Both the position numbers and the translations under genes were made by a program. The notes beneath the pieces are model-generated. The model did not search any database. It worked only from the letters and a program-made list of their open reading frames with translations, and had not been told where the DNA came from. DNA of 64,000 bases from Gammaproteobacteria bacterium (GTDB lineage Bacteria > Pseudomonadota > Gammaproteobacteria > Pseudomonadales > Azotimanducaceae_A): NCBI GenBank assembly GCA_012960755.1, contig DUAT01000036.1, positions 1 through 64,000 of the forward strand, given 5' to 3'. Below, piece after piece: positions 51,610 through 61,591 of the stretch; position 1 is the stretch's first letter; the number at the start of each line of letters is the position of its first letter.

Positions 51610-51933
51610 ATGATTGTAACAACCACACCAACCATTGAAGGGAAACGAATCACCCGGTACCTGGGCGTTATTACGGGCGAAGCAATCCTTGGAGCCAACA
51701 TTTTTCGCGACATGTTCGCGGCGGTGCGCGATGTCGTTGGTGGTCGTTCCGCTGCATACGAAAAAGAACTGGGAAAGGCTCGTGAGATTGCGCTTGAAGA
51801 GCTGATAGACTGGGGCGAAGAACTCGGCGCCAATGCCATTGTTGGTGTTGATCTCGACTATGAAAGTTTCGGCCAATCCAATGGCATGATGATGGTCAGT
51901 GCGACCGGAACTGCTGTTGTCGTCGAAGGCTAG
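51610..51933 (+). CDS. YbjQ/UPF0145-family protein
   Basis: A 107-residue protein of the heavy-metal-binding-domain-like UPF0145 family: [80 protein letters not shown], in the usual order and length. These form pentamers in crystals but the role is unknown. It is probably co-transcribed with the methyltransferase gene. Confidence 0.93.
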   Translation: MIVTTTPTIEGKRITRYLGVITGEAILGANIFRDMFAAVRDVVGGRSAAYEKELGKAREIALEELIDWGEELGANAIVGVDLDYESFGQSNGMMMVSATGTAVVVEG

Positions 51934-51945
51934 TTGGTCAGGGAC

Positions 51946-54900
51946 CTAATCAGAACGCTGATCGAGTTCCGTCTCCTCCACATTATCGATGATGGATTCA
52001 AGGGAGTCATCATCTGCGTCATCCTCAGAACGAGCATACATCGTACTCAGCATCGGAAGTGGATCCATGAACTGCCAGGCAGGAAGTGAAGTAAGAAGAC
52101 TGCTCAAGAGGACACCACTTCGTGCAATCCAAACGACATACCCTACTGACAATCCCGTCGTCAGGGCGAAGCCTCGTCCCACAGACATCTGGTCTGTCTG
52201 TATCGCGATCTCAACTTCCCGTCTCACACCATCCAGCCCCCGTAGAAATTCAGGGGAGCTGATCAGTGCCGAGGGATCACTGAAAGTCACATATTCCGAA
52301 CGCAGCCGTTCGGCAGAGGGGAGTGCAGGGGCTACGTTCTCGTAGTTTTCACTGTTGTTAATAATCGTGAAACCTGATGCCGCGATTGTATTGTTGGAGA
52401 TATCAAGACGGATTTCTGCAGTACCTACATCTTTAAACAAAAAGTCCCTGGAGTCTTCAATGTCCAACCCCCCGAGTTCTTCCGACTCACCGTTATCGTC
52501 AACATCCCCAGGCTGCTCTTCTTCGACGACGCTCTGTTCAACCGGTGCCTGCTCAGATTCCGCTGTGTCATCAGGCGTTGTGTCTTCGGTTTCAGCATCC
52601 TGGCTCGGATCGTTGGCTGCCACTTGATCAGGGGTTTCCTGGTCATCACTTTCTTCCGGAATTGTCAGCACAATGTCCTCGACACCACTATCGACACCTG
52701 TGACTACGACTGTCAGATTGACCGATGCACTACCACCACTCCCATCTGTCACCGTGTACTGCACCCGGGTCGCTCGTGTCTCGCCCAGTTCCAGGTCATG
52801 GAAATCATCTCCAGGATTGAAGCTGTAGGTCCCATTTGCGTTGATTACAAACACACCTCCCTGATCACCGGTGATAGATTCACCAGGAACAACAGCGACG
52901 GTGTTGTTAGATATTTCGATGACCTGGAGCTGATCACTCGCATCCGGGTCGGCGTCATTAACCAGAATACCGGTTTCAACTGGTGTTGTTAATTCAGTCA
53001 TTGAATCGGTATTTCCACTGTCCTCGACGCCTGTTATTGGGTCGTTGGCGCCGGTAACGACAACGGCCAGATTAACAGTCGCTTCTCCACCTTGACCATC
53101 CGCGATGCTGTAGCTCACCTCGGTGCGACGCTGTTCAGAAACCGCAAGATCCTGAAAATCATCGAGCGGATCAAAGTTATAGCTGCCATCGGTGTTAATG
53201 ATAAATGTGCCCCCGGAAGTTCCGGCGATAGCAACACCCGGCTCAGATGTCTCGGTACCGTTGTTAACTCGAGTGACCGTTAGCACGTCATCTGGGTCTA
53301 TATCTGAATCGTTTTGAAGGACCCCATTCGTAGCGTTTTTGGTAAGCTGGCGATCTTCGTCGACCGTAACCTGTTCGCCTTGCCCAATGGGTGGGTGGTT
53401 GACGTTACCTATCGCTGTGGTGGTGACACTGGTTACTGTTTCCGCTGTGCCACCCGCGTCAATGTAGCTCACCTGTACGGTGATCACCGCGCCAACGTCC
53501 GCCACATCCAGAGTATAGGTATCACTGGTCGCAGTCGCATTACCGATATCTGCACCATCGCGCTGCCATTGATAACTGAAGGCACCCAGGCCGTCATTAT
53601 CCGTCAGGCTACTGGTGTCTGCAGTCAGCGTCTGGTCTTCAATCGCTGTGCCGGTGATCAACACGCTCCCTGCTGGCGCATCGTTAATGTTACCGATGGC
53701 TGGGGTTGCCACACTGGTGGCTGTTTCCGCTGTACCACCGGCATCAACATAATTCACCTGTACGGTAATTACGCCGCCGACATCTGCTTCATCCAGGGTA
53801 TAAGTACTGCCGGTCGCACCACCGATATCCACGCCATCGCGCTGCCATTGATAACTGAAGGCACCCAGGCCATCATTATCCGTCAGACTGCTGGTATCTG
53901 CAGTCAGTGTCTGGTCTTCAATCGCTGTGCCGGTGATCAACACGCTCCCTGCTGGCGCATCGTTAATGTTGCCGATGACTGAAGTTGCCACACTGGTGGT
54001 TGTTTCCGCTGTACCACCGGCATCAATATAATTCACCTGTACCGTGATGACGGCACCAACGTCCGCATCATCCAGGGTGTAAACACTGCTGGTCGCACCA
54101 ACAATGTCCACACCACCACGGTGCCATTGATAGTCGAAAGTGCCGAGGCCATCGTCATCCGTTATTCCTGCAGTGTTAGCCGTCAGCACCTGATTTTCGA
54201 TCGCCAATCCATCGACCGATACATTTCCTGCCAGAGGATCATTTACTGGCGTTATAGTGATCGTACTGTTGACACCCACAGAACTGGTATCGCCATCATT
54301 GACCTGCCAGGTCACAGTGCGATTACCCGAGTTCGGGTTGTCGGTATTGCTGTTGGTATAAGTGACGCTTTCCAGTGCAGCCTCGTAGTTTACCAGGGTG
54401 TCTGTGCCCGTCAGTGTCAGCACACCGGTGGCGGCATTGTAGCTGCCACTGATGTTTGTGGTATTGGTAAATGCCAGAACGTCTTCACCACTGGCAAAGC
54501 CGGTATCCAGGCTGATCGTCGCTGATTCGATATCCGCGTCATCAACATCCGTGATTGTTAGAGCCGCATCAATCACCTGCGCCCCATCACCCTCGGTATA
54601 GACCAGCGTGCTCCCAGCATCGGCCATCTCCGGGGCATCATTCTGCGCTGCGACGGTGATCGTGCTGTTGATACCGACTGAACTGGTATCACCATCATTG
54701 ACTTGCCAGGTCACAGTGCGATTACCCGAGTTCGGGTTGTCCGTATTGCTGTTGGTATAGGTGACGCTTTCCAGCGCAGCCTCGTAATTCGCCAGGGTGT
54801 CCGTGCCAGTCAGGGTCAGCACACCGCTGGCGGCATTGTAGTTGCCACTGATGTTTGTGGTGTTGGTAAACGACAGGATATCTTCACCACTGACAAAGCC

Positions 54901-57900
54901 TGCACTCAAACTGATCGTCGCGGATTCGATATCCGTATCATCGACATCGGTGATCGTCAGTGCTGCATCGATTACCCGTGCACCATCACCCTCGGTATAG
55001 GCCAGGGTGCCGCCTGCATCAGCCATCTCGGGAGCATCATTTTGTCCTGCTACTGTAATCGTACTGTTAACACCGACTGAATTGACGTCGCCGTCATTGA
55101 CCATCCAGGTGACAGTGCGGTTGCCGGTGTTCGGGTTGTCGGTACTGCTGTTGGTATAGGTGATGCTTTCCAGCGCAGCCTCGTAATTCGCCAGGGTGTC
55201 CGTGCCAGTCAGGGTCAGCACACCGCTGGCGGCATTGTAGCTGCCATTGATGTTTGTGGTATTGGCAAATGCAAGGATATCCTCGGTGGTAACAAAACCA
55301 CCGCTGATGGTTATAGTGGCTGACTCGATGTCGGTATCATCAGCATCGGTGATAGACAGGGTCGCATCAATCACCTGTGGGCTCATGCCCTCGGTATATG
55401 CCAGCAAACCACCTGCATCCGCAACCACCGGTGCCAAAGGAGGCTGAACCACGGTTATGGTCACAATCGCAATGTTTGAGTCAGTATTTCCGTCATTGGC
55501 CTTGTAGGTGAAAGAGTCCGTGCCTGTAAAGTTCGTCGATGGTGTATATGTAAACGAGCCGTCTGTATTCAAGGAGAAACTTGCGGCATTTGACGGTCCG
55601 GAGGCAAGCACGGCATTGAGGCTATCCCCATCAGCATCAAAATCATTTCCGAGCACACCCGCAATGGTCTGCTTGAAACCGTAGGTGATGAGTGAATCCG
55701 TCGCAGCGGCGTATTGAACACTGATCCAGTCGGCGCTTCTAGCGGTATCCGATACGCGGACCTCATCGATGATGCCTTCGAAGTTGCCTGAGTCTAATGC
55801 GATCTTCAGAGTGCCGTCGATACCGCCGGTTGCTTGCGCCGCGTAAGATTCAGTGGCGGCAAGCGTTCCGTTGATGTAGAGGTGCCATTCCTTGGCGGTT
55901 GTGTCACGTACCGCGGTCAGCTTATACCACTCATCGGTGTTCAGGCTGACGCCCATGTCATGGAAATCTTTCGTGCCGTTACCGGACTCGTGACCCAAGT
56001 TGATGTCGCCGCCGGGTAAAAGGCGCATCGTGTACAGGTAGTTGGTTGCCTCTGTATCGCCATTCCCAGCGAACTTCACTATCCCCGCGGTTCCCGAGAT
56101 CGGGTGACTAGCAATCTTCACCCAGGCCTCAAGTGTAAGGTCACCTTTGATCTGCAGAGCCGTGTCGACCCCGTTCACCTTGAGCCTGTCATTGCCTCCA
56201 TCGAATTCGTCTGCACCGCCTATCTTACCCGTTGCCGATAGGTTCACACCGCCGTTTTGAATCGCTGTATAATTGTTCGAGGTCGAATCACTGTGACTTC
56301 CGGAAGTCTCATCCAAGTGCCAGACAGCCTTATAAGGCACGTCCCACACGTTGGCGACATTCTGCCCGTCCGCAGCACCGACATTGCCGTAGTACATCCA
56401 AATGAAGTCGGTGCCGGAACCAGCATCAATCTGCGGTATCTGCACCCACACGTACGAAGTGCCGGTCTCGTTCCAGCTTTCGATCTGATGGGCAAGTACT
56501 GTGCCGTTACCGTCCACGAAGCGTAAATCCTCTCCGTTGTTCTGCGTATTCGAGTAGTCGACGCGCGTGGAATCCAGGATGATCAGCACCGGGAAATCAG
56601 TCAGGTTTTCGGTCTGTGCGGAATTGTCGAATGCCAGCGAATTGCGGTATGACCAGCCGCTGTCGAACCAGGTGTCGTTGGAATCCAGTAATGTATTCTT
56701 GTTGACGGTGTAAGCGTCCGGCAGAGCCATTGTATTAGCCGGAGTCGGTGTCACATTGATCGTTACCGTAGCAACGTTTGAGTCAGTACCGTCATTTGCT
56801 TTATAGGTAAAAGAGTCTGTTCCAATAAAGTCGGACGCCGGTGTATAGCTGAACGAGCCATCATCGACATTGAAGGAGAAACTCGACGAATTCGACGGTC
56901 CGGTGACGAGGACTGCAGTAAGTGCATCTCCATCGGCATCGAAATCGTTTCCGAGCACACCGGCGACGCTCTGCTCATACCCGTAGGTGACAAATGAACC
57001 CGACATCGCAGCGTGTTGGGCACTAATCCAGGCAGCGCTTCTCACTGTATCCGAGATTCGGATCTCGTCGATGGTGCCATCCAGGTACACTGAATCGAAT
57101 CCGACCCAGAGATGGGAGCCGGAACCCCCCGTTGCAGCGAAGTTGTAGCTCTCGGTTGCAGTAAGACTGCCGTCGACGTAGAGATGCCACTCCTTGGCTA
57201 CTGAGTCCCGCACGGCGGTGAGTTGATACCACTGCCCGGAGTTCAGGCTGACACCCATGTCGTAGAATTGGTTGCTGCCGTCACTATACTCGTGACCCAG
57301 GTTGATATCTCCATCCGGCATGAGCAGCATAGAATACAGATAGTTTTTTCCCTCGGATTCACCACCACCCGCAAACTCAATAATAGAGGCGTATCCCGAG
57401 GACGGCAGAGTATCGATGTACACCCAGGCTTCAAGCGTGACATCGCCGGTAATCTGCAGGTCCTGATCTTCTGGTCCAAGCCCCCACAGGTAATCATTAG
57501 TGCCGTCAAAATTGTCCGCACCGGAAATTTTACCTGTCGCGGACTGATTCACACCTCCAAACTGGTCGATATCATGACCCGACGGATTGTTGGTCGAGTC
57601 GTCGTGAGGCCCGGAGGTCTCATTCAGATGCCAAACACCCTTGTGGGAAGAGTTCCAGACGCCCGCGCCATTCTGCCCATCCGCGACACCACTGTTGCCG
57701 AAGTACATCCAGATGAAGTCGGTGCTTGATCCGGAATCGATCTTTGGCACGTGGACCCAGACGTAAGAGGTACCTGACTCGTCCCAACTTTCGATCTCGT
57801 GGGCCAACACCGTGCCGTTGCCGTCGACGAAACGCAAGTCCTGGCCATTGTTCTCTGTATGCAAGTAGTCAATACGCGTGGCATCCAGGATGATCAGCAC

Positions 57901-58947
57901 GGGAAAATCAGTCAGGTCCTCGGTCTGTGCTGAATTATCGAACGCCAGTGCGCTACGGTACGACCAGTTGTTGTCGAACCATGAGTCGTTAGATTCGAGC
58001 GCCGTATTCTGGTTCACGGTGTAATCATCAGGGAGTGCCACTGGCACTGCCAGTAAATGTTGCCACTGCTGCTGTGTCGTTAGGCTGAGCGCGCTGGATG
58101 TTTCAATCGAACCCGTGTGGACTTCCAGATCCCAGTCGCCATTCAATGCCTGGGCACCCGTATCGTCGTCGCTGGCTGCCACGTCTGCACCAGTTAGCCG
58201 GGCCAGTTCATCGAGAAAAAGAACGCCGCTATTGGTTGCACCAAGATTACAGCCATAGAGCAGAATGTCAGCGTCGATATCAAGTGTTTGCTGCCAGGCT
58301 ATCAGCCCGGAGGCGTATTCCGAGAGGTTGCCACTGTTCAACTCGGCGTTACCTAGAAAGACCTTGCCATCTTCTCCATGGCTAATGATATGTACGGCGT
58401 CAACCGTGGCGTGATCTTGCAAGATATCACTAATCTGTTGGATTCCATCAGAATCAGAATCAAGTACGTAGATTTCATAAATGGTATTGTCAGATCCCGA
58501 TCGCACACCATCGATCAACTGCTGATAGTCTGATGTCGCCGGGTCGACAATGATGATTTCCACTCTCGAAGTGATATCTTTAGCATCGCTTGAGAGGAGG
58601 TAAGACAGGTCTTCGAACAAATCACTGGTTGTTCGAACGTCGTTCCATTCAGCAGGTTGATTCTCGTCGAGCAATCCTAGTCGAAGTGAATGCGGAAAGT
58701 CTGAAAATGAATTCTGGACCTCCAGCTTTTCCCCGGGAGAAGAAAGAAAAGCAAGGACCGGTTGCAGGTCCGGTGAATAGTCCAACGGCTGATCCTGGTT
58801 ACTCAAGTCATGGTCAACCAGGCCAGGAAGAAAATCAGCCGACAACAGGATGCGCGGTTCCAGCCGTTCGAAGTGAAAGCCAGACGGTGCCGGATCGCGT
58901 TGCGACCAACCGTTGCTCAAGTTTTGCAATATCTGGGACCAGGACAT
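51946..58947 (-). CDS. 2333-residue LEPR/DUF4347/LamG/cadherin-like surface protein
   Basis: A giant surface protein. In order: residues 29-38 LEPRILLSAD (LEPR motif of large surface proteins), residues ~128-290 DUF4347 with HIISHGEDG (His190) and LLYGCNLG (Cys233), two copies of DUF2341+LamG+cadherin-like unit (~305-735 and ~740-1165), three cadherin-like units starting NDAPEMADAG-type (~1170-1570), three Ig-like units NDAPAGSVLITGTAIEDQTL (~1570-1850), two VCBS-type repeats (~1860-2090), an acidic stretch, and a C-terminal hydrophobic segment GLSVGYVVWIARSGVLLSSL (~2260-2285). There is no RTX nonapeptide array and no type I secretion gene here. The C-terminal hydrophobic helix suggests membrane retention after export. 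ATG 58947 is the best start. Confidence 0.92.
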   Translation of the reverse strand: MSWSQILQNLSNGWSQRDPAPSGFHFERLEPRILLSADFLPGLVDHDLSNQDQPLDYSPDLQPVLAFLSSPGEKLEVQNSFSDFPHSLRLGLLDENQPAEWNDVRTTSDLFEDLSYLLSSDAKDITSRVEIIIVDPATSDYQQLIDGVRSGSDNTIYEIYVLDSDSDGIQQISDILQDHATVDAVHIISHGEDGKVFLGNAELNSGNLSEYASGLIAWQQTLDIDADILLYGCNLGATNSGVLFLDELARLTGADVAASDDDTGAQALNGDWDLEVHTGSIETSSALSLTTQQQWQHLLAVPVALPDDYTVNQNTALESNDSWFDNNWSYRSALAFDNSAQTEDLTDFPVLIILDATRIDYLHTENNGQDLRFVDGNGTVLAHEIESWDESGTSYVWVHVPKIDSGSSTDFIWMYFGNSGVADGQNGAGVWNSSHKGVWHLNETSGPHDDSTNNPSGHDIDQFGGVNQSATGKISGADNFDGTNDYLWGLGPEDQDLQITGDVTLEAWVYIDTLPSSGYASIIEFAGGGESEGKNYLYSMLLMPDGDINLGHEYSDGSNQFYDMGVSLNSGQWYQLTAVRDSVAKEWHLYVDGSLTATESYNFAATGGSGSHLWVGFDSVYLDGTIDEIRISDTVRSAAWISAQHAAMSGSFVTYGYEQSVAGVLGNDFDADGDALTAVLVTGPSNSSSFSFNVDDGSFSYTPASDFIGTDSFTYKANDGTDSNVATVTINVTPTPANTMALPDAYTVNKNTLLDSNDTWFDSGWSYRNSLAFDNSAQTENLTDFPVLIILDSTRVDYSNTQNNGEDLRFVDGNGTVLAHQIESWNETGTSYVWVQIPQIDAGSGTDFIWMYYGNVGAADGQNVANVWDVPYKAVWHLDETSGSHSDSTSNNYTAIQNGGVNLSATGKIGGADEFDGGNDRLKVNGVDTALQIKGDLTLEAWVKIASHPISGTAGIVKFAGNGDTEATNYLYTMRLLPGGDINLGHESGNGTKDFHDMGVSLNTDEWYKLTAVRDTTAKEWHLYINGTLAATESYAAQATGGIDGTLKIALDSGNFEGIIDEVRVSDTARSADWISVQYAAATDSLITYGFKQTIAGVLGNDFDADGDSLNAVLASGPSNAASFSLNTDGSFTYTPSTNFTGTDSFTYKANDGNTDSNIAIVTITVVQPPLAPVVADAGGLLAYTEGMSPQVIDATLSITDADDTDIESATITISGGFVTTEDILAFANTTNINGSYNAASGVLTLTGTDTLANYEAALESITYTNSSTDNPNTGNRTVTWMVNDGDVNSVGVNSTITVAGQNDAPEMADAGGTLAYTEGDGARVIDAALTITDVDDTDIESATISLSAGFVSGEDILSFTNTTNISGNYNAASGVLTLTGTDTLANYEAALESVTYTNSNTDNPNSGNRTVTWQVNDGDTSSVGINSTITVAAQNDAPEMADAGSTLVYTEGDGAQVIDAALTITDVDDADIESATISLDTGFASGEDVLAFTNTTNISGSYNAATGVLTLTGTDTLVNYEAALESVTYTNSNTDNPNSGNRTVTWQVNDGDTSSVGVNSTITITPVNDPLAGNVSVDGLAIENQVLTANTAGITDDDGLGTFDYQWHRGGVDIVGATSSVYTLDDADVGAVITVQVNYIDAGGTAETTTSVATSVIGNINDAPAGSVLITGTAIEDQTLTADTSSLTDNDGLGAFSYQWQRDGVDIGGATGSTYTLDEADVGGVITVQVNYVDAGGTAETATSVATPAIGNINDAPAGSVLITGTAIEDQTLTADTSSLTDNDGLGAFSYQWQRDGADIGNATATSDTYTLDVADVGAVITVQVSYIDAGGTAETVTSVTTTAIGNVNHPPIGQGEQVTVDEDRQLTKNATNGVLQNDSDIDPDDVLTVTRVNNGTETSEPGVAIAGTSGGTFIINTDGSYNFDPLDDFQDLAVSEQRRTEVSYSIADGQGGEATVNLAVVVTGANDPITGVEDSGNTDSMTELTTPVETGILVNDADPDASDQLQVIEISNNTVAVVPGESITGDQGGVFVINANGTYSFNPGDDFHDLELGETRATRVQYTVTDGSGGSASVNLTVVVTGVDSGVEDIVLTIPEESDDQETPDQVAANDPSQDAETEDTTPDDTAESEQAPVEQSVVEEEQPGDVDDNGESEELGGLDIEDSRDFLFKDVGTAEIRLDISNNTIAASGFTIINNSENYENVAPALPSAERLRSEYVTFSDPSALISSPEFLRGLDGVRREVEIAIQTDQMSVGRGFALTTGLSVGYVVWIARSGVLLSSLLTSLPAWQFMDPLPMLSTMYARSEDDADDDSLESIIDNVEETELDQRSD
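53395..54240 (-). repeat. Three ~280-bp tandem Ig-like coding repeats
   Basis: Units of about 285, 282 and 279 bases (roughly 53395-53680, 53681-53963, 53964-54240) code for the IEDQTLTAD-type domain. The first two are nearly identical over long runs (for example around 53560-53680 and 53840-53960), so duplication is recent; the third has diverged. Confidence 0.75.
54240..55445 (-). repeat. Three ~400-bp tandem cadherin-like coding repeats
   Basis: Boundaries lie near 54640 and 55033, at the coded NDAPEMADAG motif. Long identical stretches (CAGTGTCACCTGGCA-type strand, TCCGTGCCAGTCAGGGTCAG) are shared. The high identity means unequal crossing-over could change the copy number. Confidence 0.7.
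55440..58040 (-). repeat. Two ~1.3-kb DUF2341/LamG coding repeats
   Basis: Two tandem copies (about 56740-58040 and 55440-56735) each code for a DUF2341 domain (SYRSALAFDNSAQTEDLTDF / SYRNSLAFDNSAQTENLTDF), a LamG/concanavalin-like domain and a cadherin-like linker. Protein identity is high, but third codon positions differ, so the event is older than the small repeats. Confidence 0.7.
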
Positions 58948-59162
58948 GCATTTTCCATGTTAATAAACATTTGAAGTCACCCGGGGCCTGCCAATATCTT
59001 GATTTGATTCACAAACACAGACTACGAGGGAGTTTTCCTCAGCTGAAGAGCATATCAATCCCGGGTTTAGCGTTCCTGATTCCAGCGACCGATGGCGCAA
59101 CAGTAAGCTCAAGCGGTGCGTAAAAGAGGCTCAAGTTGACCGACGGTACCCGTCCTCTGAAG

Positions 59163-59477
59163 TTAAGCCACGGTAGTGTTTGCCACCCGTTGGCCCTCCT
59201 TGACATAAAGGTAGTAAGGCAGTGCACAAGAGAGTCCGATGGCCAGGTTCAGGACGATATATTTCCAGATTCCACGTTCTTTTTTGGCAATCAGGTAGCT
59301 CCAGAAAATCGCTGAACTGATCAGGATATCTGCGGCAAATCCGGTTGCGGCACCATTGGCAAACACACCCCGCAGAAAGACAATCACATCAACTCCCTCC
59401 GCCAGGAAAAACGCAATAAAAAAGACATAAGGAACAACAGCCCCAACGACAGCAGCCAACAGATAAAAAATTTTCAC
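59163..59477 (-). CDS. DUF2834-family membrane protein
   Basis: A 104-residue inner-membrane protein of the DUF2834 family: KIFYLLAAVVGAVVPYVFFI, then GVDVIVFLRGVFANGAATGF, AADILISSAIFWSYLIAKKE and a last helix IWKYIVLNLAIGLSCALPYY. Four helices, no known role. It sits between the giant surface protein and a decayed sigma-factor gene. Confidence 0.88.
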   Translation of the reverse strand: MKIFYLLAAVVGAVVPYVFFIAFFLAEGVDVIVFLRGVFANGAATGFAADILISSAIFWSYLIAKKERGIWKYIVLNLAIGLSCALPYYLYVKEGQRVANTTVA

Positions 59478-59556
59478 GGGAAATTCCTCCAGGTGTTTTG
59501 GTCGAGAAATGATAAGACCCTATACCGTGCAGGCCAACACTACCTCAGGGGTTCAT

Positions 59557-60544
59557 TTATTCGGCTGCAAGACTAAGATTGTTGATTCTGTGCTCGATAT
59601 AGCGACGCTCCTGCGGGTTCCTGGTTAACCGCGATGCCCGATGCAGGTCGCGTACTGCATCAGCCGACTGATCCTGCATTACTTTAAACTCTGCGCGGGC
59701 AATATAGAAAGGATGATAAAATTCAAGATCAGTATCCAGTGGGCCCAGTTGCTGCATGGCAGCGTTGACCTTACCCGCCATCGCCAGGGCAACTGCATAG
59801 TTCAGCCTGACAACAGAATGGTCATTGACCTTCAACAGTGCTTCATACAGCAATACAATTTCGTTCCAGTCTGTTTCATCTGCTGACTTCGCATCGGTAT
59901 GTAGTGCCGCAGTGGCAGCTTGTATCTGGAATGGACCAGGGGCTGGTGTAGATGCAACGCATGTTCGAGCAATTGCTTACCGGCACTGATCTGATCCCTG
60001 TCCCAGCAGGACCGATCCTGGTCACGCAGCAGCACAAGTTCACCGCTGCTGGATAACCTCGCTTCCCGGTGGGAATCCTGCAGCAACATCAATGCCAGGA
60101 CGCCTTCAATCTCTGCATGATCGGGGAACAATCGATTCATCAGTTCTGCCAGGTGGATGGCTTCACGGCAGAGCGGTTCCCGCATCATCAATTCACCCGT
60201 GGTGGCACTATACCTTCATTAAACATGAGGTAGATCGTTTGCAGGACGCTTGATAGACGCGCCAGCAGCTGCGAGCCTTGCGGAATCTCGTAGGCGATAC
60301 CGGCTAACCTGATCTTTCGCTTAACCCTGACCAAACGTTCCATTGTCTTTATATTGACGAGGAATGCGTGCGCAACCTCCTCGAGTGTAAACCCAACGAC
60401 GGTTTTCAAGGTCAGTGCAACCCGAATTTCGGGGTCAATGGCTGGATGGCAACAAGTGAATACGAGCGGCAGTAACGCATAGTTGATCTCCTGGTTTTCT
60501 ATTATTGAAAAGACCCACCACAGAACCGCCTTGGCATTGCATCA
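59557..60544 (-). pseudogene. ECF42-like sigma factor, truncated and twice frameshifted
   Basis: On the minus strand the sequence reads INYALLPLVFTCCHPAI, then ALTLKTVVGFTLEEVAHAFL, VRVKRKIRLAGIAYEIPQG and YLMFNEG, the middle of an ECF sigma factor with C-terminal TPR domain (ECF42/DUF6596 group). A one-base slip near 60215 moves the frame to ATTGELMMREPLCREAIHLA and SSSGELVLLRDQDRSCWDRD; a second near 59940 moves it to GPFQIQAATAALHTDAKSAD and EALLKVNDHSVVRLNYAVAL to the stop at 59557. The N-terminal ~110 residues (sigma region 2) are missing; an in-frame TGA lies at about 60545. It is a decayed gene. Confidence 0.87.
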
Positions 60545-60658
60545 TATGCACCATGAACTGATAGTTTAGCAATCAACCCCGGCACAATCTGTGTGTTCTT
60601 AGATAACGAACCATGACTGTAAAATCCGACAGCAATTAGAAAAAAAATAGTCCCGCCT

Positions 60659-61165
60659 CTAAATCCCGTCTTTCCTGTACTGCTCAAACATCGACAAATA
60701 AGCAGCATTGCCCCGCTCGAGTCGTGTCATCTGGTGGGGTTTGACCTCCCCGGCGATTTTTCCGGGTATACCGAAAACCAGTGATCGATTCGGTACTTTC
60801 ATCCCCGGGCTGACGACTGCACCGGCACCTACAATACAGAAGGAACCGATCTCCGCGTCATCCAGCAAGGTAGCATTGTTGGCGATTAAGCTGTTGTCGC
60901 CAATCGATTTACAGTGAATGACAGCACCATGACCCACAATGACATTGTTGCCGATCACAAGCTCATGGCCTGTATGCACCACGACGTTGTCCTCAATAAT
61001 TGTCCCGTTGCCAATTCGAATCGTGGCGAAGTCTCCTCGAACGATGGCCCCGGGCCAGATGCCGGAACGCTCACCAAGTATCACCGAACCCATTAACAAT
61101 GCAGTCTCGCTAACAAAACAGGAGTCCGGGACCTCTGGCGTTTTACCATCGTATGTTTTGATCAT
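60659..61165 (-). CDS. Gamma-class carbonic anhydrase-like protein
   Basis: A 168-residue left-handed beta-helix protein (hexapeptide repeats LIV-G-x-x-x-x): LGERSGIWPGAIVRGDFATI, RIGNGTIIEDNVVVHTGHEL (His), VIGNNVIVGHGAVIHCKSIG (His pair), LIANNATLLDDAEIGSFCIV. The order and the three His positions match the YrdA/PaaY group related to gamma carbonic anhydrases, which bind zinc between subunits. The activity of individual members varies, so carbonic anhydrase function is only likely. It precedes the sigma-factor relic on the same strand. Confidence 0.9.
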   Translation of the reverse strand: MIKTYDGKTPEVPDSCFVSETALLMGSVILGERSGIWPGAIVRGDFATIRIGNGTIIEDNVVVHTGHELVIGNNVIVGHGAVIHCKSIGDNSLIANNATLLDDAEIGSFCIVGAGAVVSPGMKVPNRSLVFGIPGKIAGEVKPHQMTRLERGNAAYLSMFEQYRKDGI

Positions 61166-61212
61166 CGGGTCATTTTAGGTGACCAATACCTGATTAGCCA
61201 ACTGGACAGGAA

Positions 61213-61581
61213 CTAACCAGCTGGGCAAGTTTTGAGATTCAACACAACTATTGTACCCACTGACATGAGAGCAACGGCGGCAACGCGATACTCGAACACC
61301 TGAATGGCAAACACGACCGAAGCACCGCCGACAACGATCATGCTTGCCAGGGCGACGAACTTGGTACGAAGGCTTATACAGCGATTATTTTCCCAGTTCT
61401 GAATCATAGGACCAAACAACTTGCTGTTGAGCAGCCAGGTATGCCATTTCTCGGAAGACTGGGCAAAAAACCACGCAGCTATCAGTAGAAAAGGCGTCGC
61501 AGGCATTACTGGCAAAACCACCCCGATGATAGCCAGACCAAGGAACAAAAAGCCTAATGCAATATACAATCTACGGGACAA
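61213..61581 (-). CDS. DUF454 (YbaN-like) inner-membrane protein
   Basis: A 122-residue protein. I chose TTG 61581 (LSRRLYIALGFLFLGLAIIG), which has AGGGGAG four bases before it and lies ten bases after the upstream stop; the longer frame to 61713 runs inside the ligase gene. It has the DUF454 layout: two helices with GVVLPVMPATPFLLIAAWFF between them, the SEKWHTWLLNSKLFGPMIQN loop and a last pair of helices. There is no known function. It is the last gene of the three-gene minus-strand operon. Confidence 0.85.
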   Translation of the reverse strand: MSRRLYIALGFLFLGLAIIGVVLPVMPATPFLLIAAWFFAQSSEKWHTWLLNSKLFGPMIQNWENNRCISLRTKFVALASMIVVGGASVVFAIQVFEYRVAAVALMSVGTIVVLNLKTCPAG

Positions 61582-61591
61582 ACCGACTCCC

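Noticed and set aside
53314..53982. A 222-codon plus-strand ORF inside the giant gene.
   Set aside because: It mirrors the repeats of the real minus-strand gene and repeats with them; no family resemblance.
58948..59162. A possible gene in front of the giant surface protein.
   Set aside because: Only short frames in all six directions and no motif; treated as plain intergenic DNA.
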